DNA of 64,000 bases from assembly GCA_016213945.1 (NCBI GenBank), contig JACQZF010000045.1, positions 1 to 64,000 on the forward strand. The letters are read 5' to 3'. Source of the DNA: Nitrospirota bacterium (GTDB taxonomy: Bacteria; Nitrospirota; Thermodesulfovibrionia; UBA6902). The position numbers were made by a program, and so were the translations under genes. How positions within the stretch are numbered: position 1 is the stretch's first letter; each line of letters starts with the position of its first letter. Shown here piece after piece: positions 14,751 through 26,942 of this stretch. The notes under the pieces were generated by a model that searched no databases, was not told the DNA's origin, and worked only from the letters and a program-made list of their open reading frames with translations.

Positions 14751-17642
14751 TCAGGTTTTAGATAAAGTAAGCGCCGCATACTTCAATAAGTCAAGGTGAC
14801 CTTTCCCAAGGAAGGCTTCAACATTATCATCGTCCAGGGGTCTTGATATCAAAAATCCCTGGGCAAATTCGCAGTTCAATGATTTTATCTGCGTAAGCTG
14901 TTCCTCTGTTTCCACCCCTTCCGCGATAACTTCCATATTCAGGCTGTGGGCCAGCGTTGATATGGCCTTAACGATCTCAATATTTTCCCCGCGTTGGATC
15001 CTTGTGACAAAAGAGCGGTCGATCTTTAACACATCAATGGGGAAGTGGTGCAGGTAACTTAAGGATGAATAGCCTGTGCCGAAATCGTCAATGTGTATTT
15101 GAACGTGCAGGTCTTTCAGCTTCGACAGCAGAGGAGATACTGTTGAAACATTTTCCATAAACATGTTCTCGGTGATCTCCAGTATCAGGGTGTTTGGAGC
15201 AACTCCTGTTTCATCGAGGACTTTTTGTACCGCCTTAAAGAGGCTGGGGAACAACTGTTTGCTGGAAATATTTACGCTCATTGTCAGCGGCCGGGCTGAA
15301 GGATATTTTGCCTGCAATGAGCGCAGCCGCAGACATGCCTGTTGAAGCACCCATTCACCAAGCTGGATGATCAAACCTGTTTCTTCAGCCGTCTCGATGA
15401 ATTCCGCCGGGTAAATAAGGCCGCGTGCCGGATGCTGCCATCTGACAAGGGCCTCAAATCCCGTTATCATTCCGCTGTGCAGCGAAATTATAGGCTGATA
15501 GTGGAGCAGAAATTCATTTTGTTTGACTGCCTGCCTGAGGTCTGTCTCCATCTGCATCCGTGCCAAAGCATTATCGTACATTCTCTTGTCGAATATTTCA
15601 TAACGTGCGCTGCCTCCGTTCTTTGCGCAGTACATCGCGATGTCCGCGTCACGCAGGAAATGATCGGGAAGTTCATGCCCTATCGTGCTGAAAGTTATTC
15701 CTATGCTCGCTGAAGTGACCACGTCCTGCCCTTGTAAATTTAAAGGCCGCGACAGATTTTCCTGTATACGCCCGGCAACGTGAAGCGCTTCGTTTTTGTC
15801 TTTCAGGTCTTCAATGAGAATGGCAAACTCGTCCCCTCCAAAACGCGCAACTGTGTCACCGGGACGCAGGCTCTCCTGCAGTCTCTTGCTGATTGTAATA
15901 AGCAGTTGGTCACCCGCGGCGTGACCCAGACTGTCGTTGAGCACTTTGAAACGGTCAATATCCAGAAACAGCACGGCAAATAAATAATTGCCGTTACGCT
16001 TTTTGCGATTCAATGCGTGCCTGAGACGGTCCATGAAAAGGGCACGATTTGGAAGCCCTGTGAGAGAATCATGCAGGGCATCGTGCATAAGCTGCTCTTC
16101 AGCGGTCTTACGTTCAGTAATGTCCGTCATGGAGCCTGATATCCGGTAAGCCGTTCCGGTGGAATCGCAGACTGCCTGACCGCGGCTCAGCATCCAGCGG
16201 TACTTTCCGTCCTTGTGCAGCATGCGGTGTTCATTTTTCAAGTTGGGCGAGTTCCCTTTGATGTGGGCCGCCATTTCTTTTTCCACATGCGCCCGGTCGT
16301 CAGGGTGTACGCGTTTGAGCCATTCATCAGGAGAATCTTTGATCTCATTCTCCGCAAAGCCGAGCATGGATTTCCAGCGGGGAGAATAATAGACCTTGTT
16401 GGTTTTCAGGTCCCAGTCCCATAAACCGTCGTTGGCCCCCCGTGCGGCAAGCACATATCTTTCTTCGCTTTCACGCAGGGCGTCCTCGGTGAGCTTGCGG
16501 TCTGTTATGTCCCTGATGTATTCAACAACATGAGTAACATTGCCTTCTTCATTAAAAACCGGATACGTGTAAATCTCCATCCATATTTCCCCTCCATCCG
16601 GGTAAGCGTAACGCTTGTTCTTTGCGCAGGGGTCCTTTGATCTGAAGGTCTTTTCCACTATGCAATCTTCGCACACCACGTTTCTTTTTTGTAAGATCTC
16701 ATAGCATTTGCCTGAAGTAACACATTCCTGGTTTACTTTCCTTAGTTCTGCATACGCCTCATTAAACCTTACTATATTGTATTCACTGTCAATAATGCAG
16801 AACGGGTCGCGAATGCTGTCAAACATTGTGCTTAAAAACCTCTCGGATTTTATAAGCGCCTCTTCCGTTTGCGTGCGAACGGTTATTTCCCGCTGACTTT
16901 TCTCATGTCCGTCTTTTATCGCCGCGCTCATTGCATTAAAATTCAGCGCGAGTTCCCCGAATTCCGTGTTGTCATGATAGGGAATTACAACTCCGAAATT
17001 CCCTTTCGATATCATCCTTGTCGCCTTTACAAGCTCATTTACAGGACGCGTTATAAATCTCTTCAGGTTTATTGCTACGATAACGCTGAAAAGAAACGCC
17101 ATTATCAGTGTAATAAACAGAATTTTCCTGACGTCCTTTATCCGCTGCAATGTACCGGTTGTTATCGCTTCAAGATTGCCGCTTGCCTTGTGAGACATGT
17201 CATTTATAAGGTCAAGTATGCTGTCTCCGATTGCCGCTGCTTCGTTTTTATGCTCTATCCTTGCTGAATTTTCATGAACAGTCAGATAAAGGCTTAAGGC
17301 AGTTTTATAGTCTTTTATAAGTAATTGGACCCTTATTATACGATCGGTCAGGCTTGGGGGGTGATGACATGAAGTGCATTTACCGGCTAATGTACCGAGA
17401 TTCATCATATTTTCTTCCAGCGAATTAGTATCGCTGGAAAAGGGCGTATCTAAGGTGTACAGGCCGGATTGTACGGATTGTACCTTGATTATTAAAGACC
17501 TCCTGAGTTCCTCCACCTGGTGCAGCTTAACAATATAATCCATCTCTTCCGAGGTGTCCGTTATATACAATACGGCCACCGAAGCGCCCACGGTGTAGAA
17601 TATCAAAAGAGCCAGTAACGATAAGACTATCTTGCGTTTCAT
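14751..17642 (-). CDS. Membrane GGDEF-EAL protein with CxxCH heme sensor
   Basis: 963 residues. TM1 (~4-26), periplasmic domain with GKCTSCHHPP at ~88-96 (CxxCH, covalent heme c site), TM2 (~174-194), HAMP, PAS (with CYEILQKRNVVCEDCIVEK), a second PAS, then GGDEF and EAL. GGDEF is intact (ARFGGDEFAIL) with the inhibitory RxxD site (RPGD) five residues upstream. EAL is intact (FEALVRW, DDFGTGYSS, KIDRSF, EGVET). It can therefore both make and degrade c-di-GMP in principle. It is the last gene of the TonB-receptor operon but is separated from the previous gene by about 260 bases, so it may also have its own promoter. AAGG lies 10 bases upstream. Confidence 0.92.
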   Translation of the reverse strand: MKRKIVLSLLALLIFYTVGASVAVLYITDTSEEMDYIVKLHQVEELRRSLIIKVQSVQSGLYTLDTPFSSDTNSLEENMMNLGTLAGKCTSCHHPPSLTDRIIRVQLLIKDYKTALSLYLTVHENSARIEHKNEAAAIGDSILDLINDMSHKASGNLEAITTGTLQRIKDVRKILFITLIMAFLFSVIVAINLKRFITRPVNELVKATRMISKGNFGVVIPYHDNTEFGELALNFNAMSAAIKDGHEKSQREITVRTQTEEALIKSERFLSTMFDSIRDPFCIIDSEYNIVRFNEAYAELRKVNQECVTSGKCYEILQKRNVVCEDCIVEKTFRSKDPCAKNKRYAYPDGGEIWMEIYTYPVFNEEGNVTHVVEYIRDITDRKLTEDALRESEERYVLAARGANDGLWDWDLKTNKVYYSPRWKSMLGFAENEIKDSPDEWLKRVHPDDRAHVEKEMAAHIKGNSPNLKNEHRMLHKDGKYRWMLSRGQAVCDSTGTAYRISGSMTDITERKTAEEQLMHDALHDSLTGLPNRALFMDRLRHALNRKKRNGNYLFAVLFLDIDRFKVLNDSLGHAAGDQLLITISKRLQESLRPGDTVARFGGDEFAILIEDLKDKNEALHVAGRIQENLSRPLNLQGQDVVTSASIGITFSTIGHELPDHFLRDADIAMYCAKNGGSARYEIFDKRMYDNALARMQMETDLRQAVKQNEFLLHYQPIISLHSGMITGFEALVRWQHPARGLIYPAEFIETAEETGLIIQLGEWVLQQACLRLRSLQAKYPSARPLTMSVNISSKQLFPSLFKAVQKVLDETGVAPNTLILEITENMFMENVSTVSPLLSKLKDLHVQIHIDDFGTGYSSLSYLHHFPIDVLKIDRSFVTRIQRGENIEIVKAISTLAHSLNMEVIAEGVETEEQLTQIKSLNCEFAQGFLISRPLDDDNVEAFLGKGHLDLLKYAALTLSKT

Positions 17643-17903
17643 CTGCTGTACCTTCCCTCACTTATTAACATTTTCTCCGCTCCTTATCGTTCGCTTCTAT
17701 ATATTCAAATGTAATAACTATGAGAAAATTTGCAGCTAATACCTCCTGTATTAATGAACAGCAAGGTTTGTGCCTGTATATAAAACTTTTGAATCCATAG
17801 AGTTATAAAATAGGCGGGGACTTAATTGAAGGAATTAACATATAGCAGCGTTATATTACGCAGTGGTTACAGACAATAATATTTGATCGGTAAGGAATTG
17901 CTC

Positions 17904-20480
17904 TTAAATTGCAGTCTGTCCCTGCCTTAATACCGTTTCGACGTCCTTTACCTTTAATGGCCTGGAGAACAAAAAGCCCTGCACGTATCCGCACTGTAAG
18001 TTACATAACAAGTTATACTGTTCAACAGTTTCAACGCCTTCAGCAATCACATTCATATAAAGATTATGAGCCAGTGTAACAATAAGCTTGACGATTTCGA
18101 GCTTGTCTTCATTATCGTTCATAAGCTGGATGAATGATTTATCAATCTTCAGTGCGTCAACGGGAAAATGCTGGAGATAATTAAGGGATGAATACCCGGT
18201 GCCGAAATCATCAATCTGCAATCTGACATTCATTTCCTTCAGTTTCATGAGTAACTTGGCTGTCGCTTCAGGGTTATCCATGATAACGGTCTCGGTAATC
18301 TCCAGTATCAGGCTGTTTGAATCAAGCCCTGTTTCCCGCAGTACCCTTTTTATGTATTGAATTAATTGAGGGGCAAACTGTTTGCCGGAAATATTGACGC
18401 TTATTGTCAATGGAAAATCTGAAGAAAACTCTTCCTGCCATAGCCGCATCTGACGGCATGCCTCATGAAGCACCCAGTTGCCAATTCTAACAATAAGGCC
18501 TGTTTCTTCGGCTACTGGTATGAACTCCAATGGAGTGATGAGGCCATGCTCAGGATGTCTCCAGCGCAGCAGGGCTTCAAAGCCCTCAATCTTTCCAGTT
18601 TTAACAGATATAATCGGCTGGTATTCAAGAAACATCTCATCGCGTTCAATTGCATGCTGGAGGTCAGTTTCCATACGCAAAAACTTTACCGCTAATTCAT
18701 GCATTGAGGTGTCAAATAAAACATGACAGCCTCCGCCTTTCCTTTTTGCATGATACATGGCCGTATCTGCATCGCGCAGAAATTGCTCTGTGCAATCGTA
18801 CTCCTTGTCATTTATGGCTATTCCAATGCTGACGCTCAGGTAAATTTCCTGCCCCTCAATATTAAACGGCACAGACATTTCTTTGTGAATACGTTCTGAA
18901 ACAGTTTCCGCATCATGAATGCCTTTGATATTAGAGAGTATAATGGCAAACTCATCGCCGCCAAGACGTGCAACGGTATCATTTTTGTGAATGCAATTTC
19001 TCAATCTCTTTGCTACTGCGACAAGTAATTTATCGCCTATGACGTGTCCGAGGCTGTCATTTACTTTTTTAAAACGGTCCACGTCGAGAAACAATACACA
19101 GAAAAGCGACCCCGTTATCTGTTTAGCGTTGACTATGGCATAATCGAGACGGTCCTGGAATAAAGCTCGGTTTGGCAGCCCTGTAAGAGGGTCGTGGAGG
19201 GCGTCATTGATTAATTGCTCCTCCAGCATCCTTCGATTAGTGACATCGATCAAGTAACCAACAATCTCCACGGGAACCCCCTCTGAGTCCCGGATAAGCC
19301 GCAATTCATCGTAAAGCCATACGTACCTGCCATCATCGCGCATGAAGCGGTATTCCATTGAGTGCTGTCCCCTGTCAAATATGCGCTCTCTCTCGTTCAG
19401 GAACTGCCATACATCATCCCTGTGCACACAGACAGCCCATTTTTGGGGGTCTTCCAGAAATTCCCTGTAGCCGTATCCGAGCAGGGATTTAATGTTTTCA
19501 CTCATAAAGGTAACCACAAATTCTCTGTAGGGTTTACAACTGTAAATTACAGCCGGAGTATTTGAGAGTAAATGCTGAAGCCTTATTTTTGTGGCGGCAA
19601 GCGAGATTTCTGTCTCCTGACGGACCCTGATTTCATCAATTAGTTTTTCATTGGTTATGGAAAGCTCGTGAGTGCGGGCTTCGACCTGACAGCGATAGGC
19701 CTTTAAAGAACTCAGCATATTATTAAAGGAGCCTGCAAAGTCCGCTATCTCATCGTTTGTCCTGATATCCACGCAGCGGTCAAACTTACCTGCGGCAATC
19801 TCCTGAGTGACGAGGCTTAGTTCATTGATCGGAGACGTGATTTTCTTCGCTAAATATATCGCCAGGACTATGCCAAATACCACAAACAGGGCTGTAAACA
19901 GGACTGTTGAAAAAACAAAGCTGTTTGTCTTGTTTCTTGCCTCATCCAGTGTCAATCCAATTTGCAGATATCCAATGATTTTTTGTTTTCCATCCCTCTT
20001 TTCTCCAGTGAAAAGCAGGTTCTGAAATTCTTTCTGAGCGGAGACAATCGGAGCAATGATGTCTATATGATTCTCCTGGTGCGTGCTTATATTCTGTCTT
20101 ATATTATCGGGGAATAAATCAGCTTTCCTGCTGTCCTTGCCCTGTTGCGGATTCCCTGAAGTATTTTTTGCTTTGTGCGCCAGAACATTTTTATCCCTGT
20201 TATATATCCTTACATATATAATTTCGGGGTTTGTTTCCAGACTTTTCACAATCTGCTGCAGAGCTTCCAGGTTCTCAGTATAAACGGCATATTCAGAATT
20301 CTCTGCCATGATGACAGCCAGGGAATTGCCCTTTTCCAGCACTTCTTTATATGAATGAACTATCTCAGTTCTTATATTAAAGACAGCGATGACCAGTGAG
20401 GTTAAAACAATTAATGCACTGGTCAGGACAATAATCTTCTTCGAAATACTCGACCTGTTCTTCGTTGCCTTCAGTTTCAT
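17904..20480 (-). CDS. Membrane GGDEF-EAL protein with periplasmic CHASE8-like sensor
   Basis: 858 residues: TM1 (~15-35), extracytoplasmic domain ~36-190 (NSLAVIMAENSEYAVYTEN, IYVRIYNRDKNVLAHK; CHASE8-like), TM2 (~188-210), HAMP, coiled coil, PAS_3-type PAS (~310-420), GGDEF (ARLGGDEFAII) and EAL (FEALLRW, DDFGTGYSS, KIDKSF, EGVET). The position of the GGDEF inhibitory site reads HKND, so product inhibition is probably lost, unlike its neighbour. It follows the binding-protein gene by 9 bases; the periplasmic protein may be its signal source. Confidence 0.92.
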   Translation of the reverse strand: MKLKATKNRSSISKKIIVLTSALIVLTSLVIAVFNIRTEIVHSYKEVLEKGNSLAVIMAENSEYAVYTENLEALQQIVKSLETNPEIIYVRIYNRDKNVLAHKAKNTSGNPQQGKDSRKADLFPDNIRQNISTHQENHIDIIAPIVSAQKEFQNLLFTGEKRDGKQKIIGYLQIGLTLDEARNKTNSFVFSTVLFTALFVVFGIVLAIYLAKKITSPINELSLVTQEIAAGKFDRCVDIRTNDEIADFAGSFNNMLSSLKAYRCQVEARTHELSITNEKLIDEIRVRQETEISLAATKIRLQHLLSNTPAVIYSCKPYREFVVTFMSENIKSLLGYGYREFLEDPQKWAVCVHRDDVWQFLNERERIFDRGQHSMEYRFMRDDGRYVWLYDELRLIRDSEGVPVEIVGYLIDVTNRRMLEEQLINDALHDPLTGLPNRALFQDRLDYAIVNAKQITGSLFCVLFLDVDRFKKVNDSLGHVIGDKLLVAVAKRLRNCIHKNDTVARLGGDEFAIILSNIKGIHDAETVSERIHKEMSVPFNIEGQEIYLSVSIGIAINDKEYDCTEQFLRDADTAMYHAKRKGGGCHVLFDTSMHELAVKFLRMETDLQHAIERDEMFLEYQPIISVKTGKIEGFEALLRWRHPEHGLITPLEFIPVAEETGLIVRIGNWVLHEACRQMRLWQEEFSSDFPLTISVNISGKQFAPQLIQYIKRVLRETGLDSNSLILEITETVIMDNPEATAKLLMKLKEMNVRLQIDDFGTGYSSLNYLQHFPVDALKIDKSFIQLMNDNEDKLEIVKLIVTLAHNLYMNVIAEGVETVEQYNLLCNLQCGYVQGFLFSRPLKVKDVETVLRQGQTAI

Positions 20481-20489
20481 GGTTAACCT

Positions 20490-21464
20490 TTAATAAATTT
20501 TAAATGCATTCTTAACTACCGTCTCAGGAAAATTTATTTTCATGTGTTCCGCAGTCTTCAGATTCAGGGAATAAATCACGGTACGCGGCGCAGCAACGGG
20601 AATTGAACTTACACTCGAGCCGCTCAGTATCTTCAAGGCCATCTCGCCGCACTGCGCTCCAATACTTTTGTAGTCCCTGTCAAGGGAATACAGGGCCCCT
20701 GCCTTCACCCATTCGGAGGAAAGCCCGATGAAAGGAATGCGGTTGCGATATGAGAAAAGCAGAATGTGCTTTGCCGTCTCGGGGGTAAATACCATGTTGT
20801 CGTTTATGCCCCAAAAAACATCCGCCTTATTTGATATAGCGTCCAGGGCCGCCGGAATCTCTCCTGGACTGCTGATTTTTCTTACCTCAAGCCTGAAATT
20901 CATTTCTTTTGCAACGTGTCCTGCAGTATCAATCATTTGCTGGATCTGGCTGTAGCCGTATATGGTCCCTACCGTTTTAACTTCGGGAAGAAAGCGTTTC
21001 ATGATTTCAAACTGTGTTCTCACGGAAAAGTCAAGTACGACTCCAGTGGCATTTAATGATTTACTGAGCTTGTCGGTTCCCATGGTTAACCCAGTGATAA
21101 CAGGGACGTCAGTTATCTTTTCGAGGACCGTGTCTGCAGCAAGGGTTCCGAGGCTGTAAATCAGATGATAGTTTTTCTTTTTTATATCCTCAACTGCCTG
21201 TGCTGCTTTTGACACATCGCCTTTTAAGGGATAAATATCATAACGAACAGAGGCCTTGCTGGCAGAAAGATTCTCCCTGAACCCTTCAAGGGCGCTGCTG
21301 TACGGTAATGCGTCATGACTTAAAAGAACAGCCACCCGCACTTCCTCTGCAGGGGAGATCGGCTGTGCTGAGAGTGCAAGCAAGAGCACAATCAGGATAA
21401 AAATGATTCTCATAGGTGACAATGTAGCCCCCGGATTTATTGCAAGAATATTTTCAAAAAGCAT
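20490..21464 (-). CDS. Periplasmic ABC-type substrate-binding protein (PF04392)
   Basis: 324 residues from the ATG at 21464, which has AAGG upstream and overlaps the receptor gene by 11 bases. A second ATG at 21413 starts a cleaner signal peptide (MRIIFILIVLLLALSAQ). The mature part matches ABC_sub_bind: VRVAVLLSHDALPYSSALEG, YSLGTLAADTVLEKITDVPV, GTIYGYSQIQQMIDTAG, FWGINDNMVF. No ABC permease or ATPase is next to it; it lies between a TonB receptor and two c-di-GMP sensors, suggesting a sensing rather than transport role. Ligand unknown. Confidence 0.88.
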   Translation of the reverse strand: MLFENILAINPGATLSPMRIIFILIVLLLALSAQPISPAEEVRVAVLLSHDALPYSSALEGFRENLSASKASVRYDIYPLKGDVSKAAQAVEDIKKKNYHLIYSLGTLAADTVLEKITDVPVITGLTMGTDKLSKSLNATGVVLDFSVRTQFEIMKRFLPEVKTVGTIYGYSQIQQMIDTAGHVAKEMNFRLEVRKISSPGEIPAALDAISNKADVFWGINDNMVFTPETAKHILLFSYRNRIPFIGLSSEWVKAGALYSLDRDYKSIGAQCGEMALKILSGSSVSSIPVAAPRTVIYSLNLKTAEHMKINFPETVVKNAFKIY

Positions 21465-23541
21465 AAGTGACCTTAACTCTAACAGTCCTGCTGTCCTGCT
21501 CTATGGTATTCTGAAAATGTTCCATAGCTCCAAGGTCTCCATACTTTTTATTAAAAAGGTTATATACACTTGCAGATGCTTCAAGGGTTTTCCATAAATT
21601 CTTAGTATAAAGGGTCCCGTTTGTCAGGAAAAATGAACCTGCATAGCGGTCAAAAGGAAACCCCTCTTCCCTGAGTCCCGCCGGGAGACCTTCCTGCTTC
21701 TCCATGGAAAGCGTTCTTCTCCGGCCCGTGTACAGTTCTTCAAGGCCCAGGAATATTTTCTCTTTTATGACCGGGATGATCACATGGGCCTTTGCAAGAT
21801 GTTTTGGAGAATTCGAAAGCGCCCTTCCCGTCTGTTTGTCTTTAGTTTTCTGGTATGTGTAACTGACACTGCCCTCAAGTCCGCTATCACTTTTCCCTTC
21901 CATTTCAAACTCCGCACCGCCTGCAGTAACGTCATCATTATTATTAAATACCAGCAGCCCGTCATCAGGGTCCGTTTCCTGTTTGATGAGGTCGTTGAGC
22001 GTGTAATAAAAACCGGCAACTGTCCCGCGAAGATATTTCCCGATATATTGCTCATACACCAGTTCATATGTATTTATGGTTTCCGGTTTTAAATCGTTAT
22101 TGGCTTTTGCAGTGACCCCTCCGTCATTATAATAAAGTTCATATACGCTGGGAGCGCGGAAGGCGCGGCCATATATTGCCTTGAAGGTTGTTTTTTCAAG
22201 AGGGTTATAAATCAGTGCCACGCGGGGATTTGTGGTGCCCCCGAAGGCCTTATAATAATCGTGCCGCAGCCCTCCGTTAAGGATAACGTGTTCGCTTATA
22301 TTAAATTCGTCCTGGAGGAACAAGGCCCAATTATCGTTATGACGCCTGTCATCCAGTCGGCCCCAGTCTGAGGCCCCTGTATAGGAAACTTTCTGAACCT
22401 GTGTTTGATTGGCATGAAATGAGGCCCCGAATATTGTCCGGTGTTTATCTGTGAAAGATTTTGATACCTGCAGTTCTCCGGAAAACCATTTCCCTCTTCC
22501 CGAATCATTTAAAATAACAACGCCTGCTTCACCCTCTGCCGGATTTCCTTCATAGGGATATTCCCCGGAATAATTGTAATAGTTGTAATTGAGACGCCCG
22601 AAAACAGACAGCCGGTTTTCAAAGGTATGTTCATATTTCACATCTATCCATGAACGTTCATCTTTCGTATATGTTGTATCACTGTTGAATATGGTTCCAT
22701 AGGAGGCAGTAGGAATGCCTTTTTTCCTGCTGTGATAATTGCCCTGTATCGTAAAATCTTTAAACTTGATTCCGGTAAAGAAGTTTTTGTATCGGGCATA
22801 ATCTGAATTGTTGGCAATGCCGCTGTTAGTACCCGGATGATCAAATTCCCGGTAATACAAATGCTCGTCTCCGGCGCTGTCAAAGAAAGAAGATGAAAGT
22901 AAAAGTTCCAGCCCATTCTGATATCTGTTGCCGTAACTGATCCTGCTTTTGTAAGTATCAAATGTGCCTGCCTCACCGGATATCTCCACTCCCTTATAAC
23001 CGCGGCCTGTTTTTGTTATCACATTTATTACTCCGAAAAAGGCATTGCTGCCATATAATGAAGAACTGGGACCGCGTACAACTTCGATATAATCGATGAG
23101 GTCTATTTCCAGCGGAAACTCCGTTCCTATTAACGGCGCGTCAAAAATATTGTCGTTGATGCGGATTCCGTCAACGAGAACTAAAATACGGTTACTGTAA
23201 TCCGAAGGTAAACCAAAACCCCGGACCCCCAGATACTTATAATTTCTGTCATTGGTAACATAAAATCCTCTGATACTTTCCAGAATTTCACCGAAATCAC
23301 GATAACCGTATTTTCTGATCTCATCCGCGGTGATAATGCTTACAGATGAAGGGGCCTCTGTCACCTTCTGTTCATACTTGGAGGCGCTGTATACAGAAGG
23401 GATTTCCTGAAAAAGCATCATTTCATCGGTTGGACTAACAGGTTCTGAGAATGAATCCGACTGGATGTAAGCAAGCTGGGAAAACCATACCGTACAGAAA
23501 AATAAAGTTATAAGTTTAAATTTCCCGTTATTTTTTTTCAC
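21454..23541 (-). CDS. TonB-dependent outer-membrane receptor
   Basis: About 695 residues from a GTG at 23541 with GGGGGG 5 bases upstream; a TTG at 23559 would add six residues. Signal peptide KLITLFFCTVWFSQLAY. The plug domain follows (SVSIITADEIRKYGYRDFGE, VRGFGLPSDYSNRILVLVDG, IEVVRGPSSSLYGSNAFFGV), then a 22-strand-type barrel with TFKAIYGRAFRAPSVYELYY and NTYELVYEQ, ending in VRVKVTYAF with a terminal Phe. It resembles the BtuB/CirA group. Substrate unknown. It heads an operon preceded by a predicted c-di-GMP riboswitch. Confidence 0.93.
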   Translation of the reverse strand: MKKNNGKFKLITLFFCTVWFSQLAYIQSDSFSEPVSPTDEMMLFQEIPSVYSASKYEQKVTEAPSSVSIITADEIRKYGYRDFGEILESIRGFYVTNDRNYKYLGVRGFGLPSDYSNRILVLVDGIRINDNIFDAPLIGTEFPLEIDLIDYIEVVRGPSSSLYGSNAFFGVINVITKTGRGYKGVEISGEAGTFDTYKSRISYGNRYQNGLELLLSSSFFDSAGDEHLYYREFDHPGTNSGIANNSDYARYKNFFTGIKFKDFTIQGNYHSRKKGIPTASYGTIFNSDTTYTKDERSWIDVKYEHTFENRLSVFGRLNYNYYNYSGEYPYEGNPAEGEAGVVILNDSGRGKWFSGELQVSKSFTDKHRTIFGASFHANQTQVQKVSYTGASDWGRLDDRRHNDNWALFLQDEFNISEHVILNGGLRHDYYKAFGGTTNPRVALIYNPLEKTTFKAIYGRAFRAPSVYELYYNDGGVTAKANNDLKPETINTYELVYEQYIGKYLRGTVAGFYYTLNDLIKQETDPDDGLLVFNNNDDVTAGGAEFEMEGKSDSGLEGSVSYTYQKTKDKQTGRALSNSPKHLAKAHVIIPVIKEKIFLGLEELYTGRRRTLSMEKQEGLPAGLREEGFPFDRYAGSFFLTNGTLYTKNLWKTLEASASVYNLFNKKYGDLGAMEHFQNTIEQDSRTVRVKVTYAF

Positions 23542-23568
23542 AGCAACCCCCCATTTCAATTTTATCCC

Positions 23569-23609
23569 AAAAAAATTTAAAGCCCACCGTTGAATTTAAA
23601 GGGTGAGCT
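23569..23609 (-). terminator. Riboswitch expression platform: intrinsic terminator
   Basis: On the minus strand AGCTCACC (23609-23602) pairs with GGTGGGCT (23588-23581), one G-U pair, followed by TTTAAATTTTTTT. It lies between the aptamer and the receptor start. The 3' end of the aptamer, GTGGAGCT (23626-23619), can instead pair with AGCTCAC, an apparent antiterminator that competes with aptamer helix P1 (CCAC/GTGG). Read this way, ligand binding would favour termination. Confidence 0.75.
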
Positions 23610-23618
23610 ATGATGTCA

Positions 23619-23709
23619 AGCTCCACTTCGGCAGCCCCTCTACCCCTAAAGCTCCGGGGCAGGTTGCTTTGTGTCACCTGTTTACACAGGTTTTACCCTT
23701 TCGGTGGCT
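23619..23709 (-). promoter_or_regulatory. Cyclic di-GMP-I (GEMM) riboswitch aptamer
   Basis: Read on the minus strand, the leader has the GEMM landmarks in order. P1 5' strand CCAC; GGGTAAAACC; P2 CCTGT-GTAA-ACAGG with a GNRA tetraloop; GGTGACACAAAGC (consensus GGGACGCAAAGC); P3 CTGCCCC...GGGGTAG; GGGGCTGCCGAAG (consensus GGGUUGCCGA); and P1 3' strand GTGG. One conserved G is A here (GACAC instead of GACGC). The operon it precedes encodes two GGDEF-EAL proteins, exactly the context known for this RNA class. Confidence 0.75.
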
Positions 23710-23717
23710 GAGTTTCT

Positions 23718-23750
23718 TATATATACGGATGAATTAATGCATATATTCAA
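23718..23750 (-). promoter_or_regulatory. Possible promoter of the riboswitch operon
   Basis: Minus-strand TTGAAT (23750-23745) and a TATATA(TAA) stretch around 23725-23718, spacer about 19. It starts the transcript just ahead of the aptamer. Confidence 0.35.
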
Positions 23751-23865
23751 TATTCCTCTGTTGCCTTGTTTTATAATCAAACAAATTATAATTCCCTTTT
23801 CACCATAAAGATATCCCTGACTATTTACGAATTAATTTTATTAATGGAAACGGTTATAGTTGTGT

Positions 23866-23895
23866 TTGAATTTAGACTTTATTTTTGTGTAGAAT
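23866..23895 (+). promoter_or_regulatory. Probable ppdK promoter
   Basis: TTGAAT at 23866-23871 and TAGAAT at 23890-23895, spacer 18, about 60 bases before the start codon. Confidence 0.45.
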
Positions 23896-23957
23896 AATTA
23901 ACTCTTTAAGTTTTTGTTTAATAAAATTTAAACCTAAATACATTCGGGAGGATTGAG

Positions 23958-26801
<2,844 letters not shown>

Positions 26802-26833
26802 TTAAGTTATTCCCTTGAACTCAGAGTATATTG

Positions 26834-26865
26834 AAAGGGCGGTTTACGGACCGCCCTTTTCTTTT
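26834..26865 (+). terminator. Intrinsic terminator after ppdK
   Basis: AAAGGGCGGT (26834-26843) pairs perfectly with ACCGCCCTTT (26850-26859), loop of 6, followed by TTTCTTTT-like sequence. Confidence 0.9.
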
Positions 26866-26942
26866 ATAATTTCGCGCAAAAAAATCTCCGGTTATGCGGC
26901 AAACAAAACCGGAGATCATATCTTTCTTCACAGGAAGTACCC

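Noticed and set aside
17643-17903. Second c-di-GMP riboswitch between the two GGDEF-EAL genes
   Set aside because: The gap is long enough but shows neither the CAAAGC joint nor a GNRA-capped P2.
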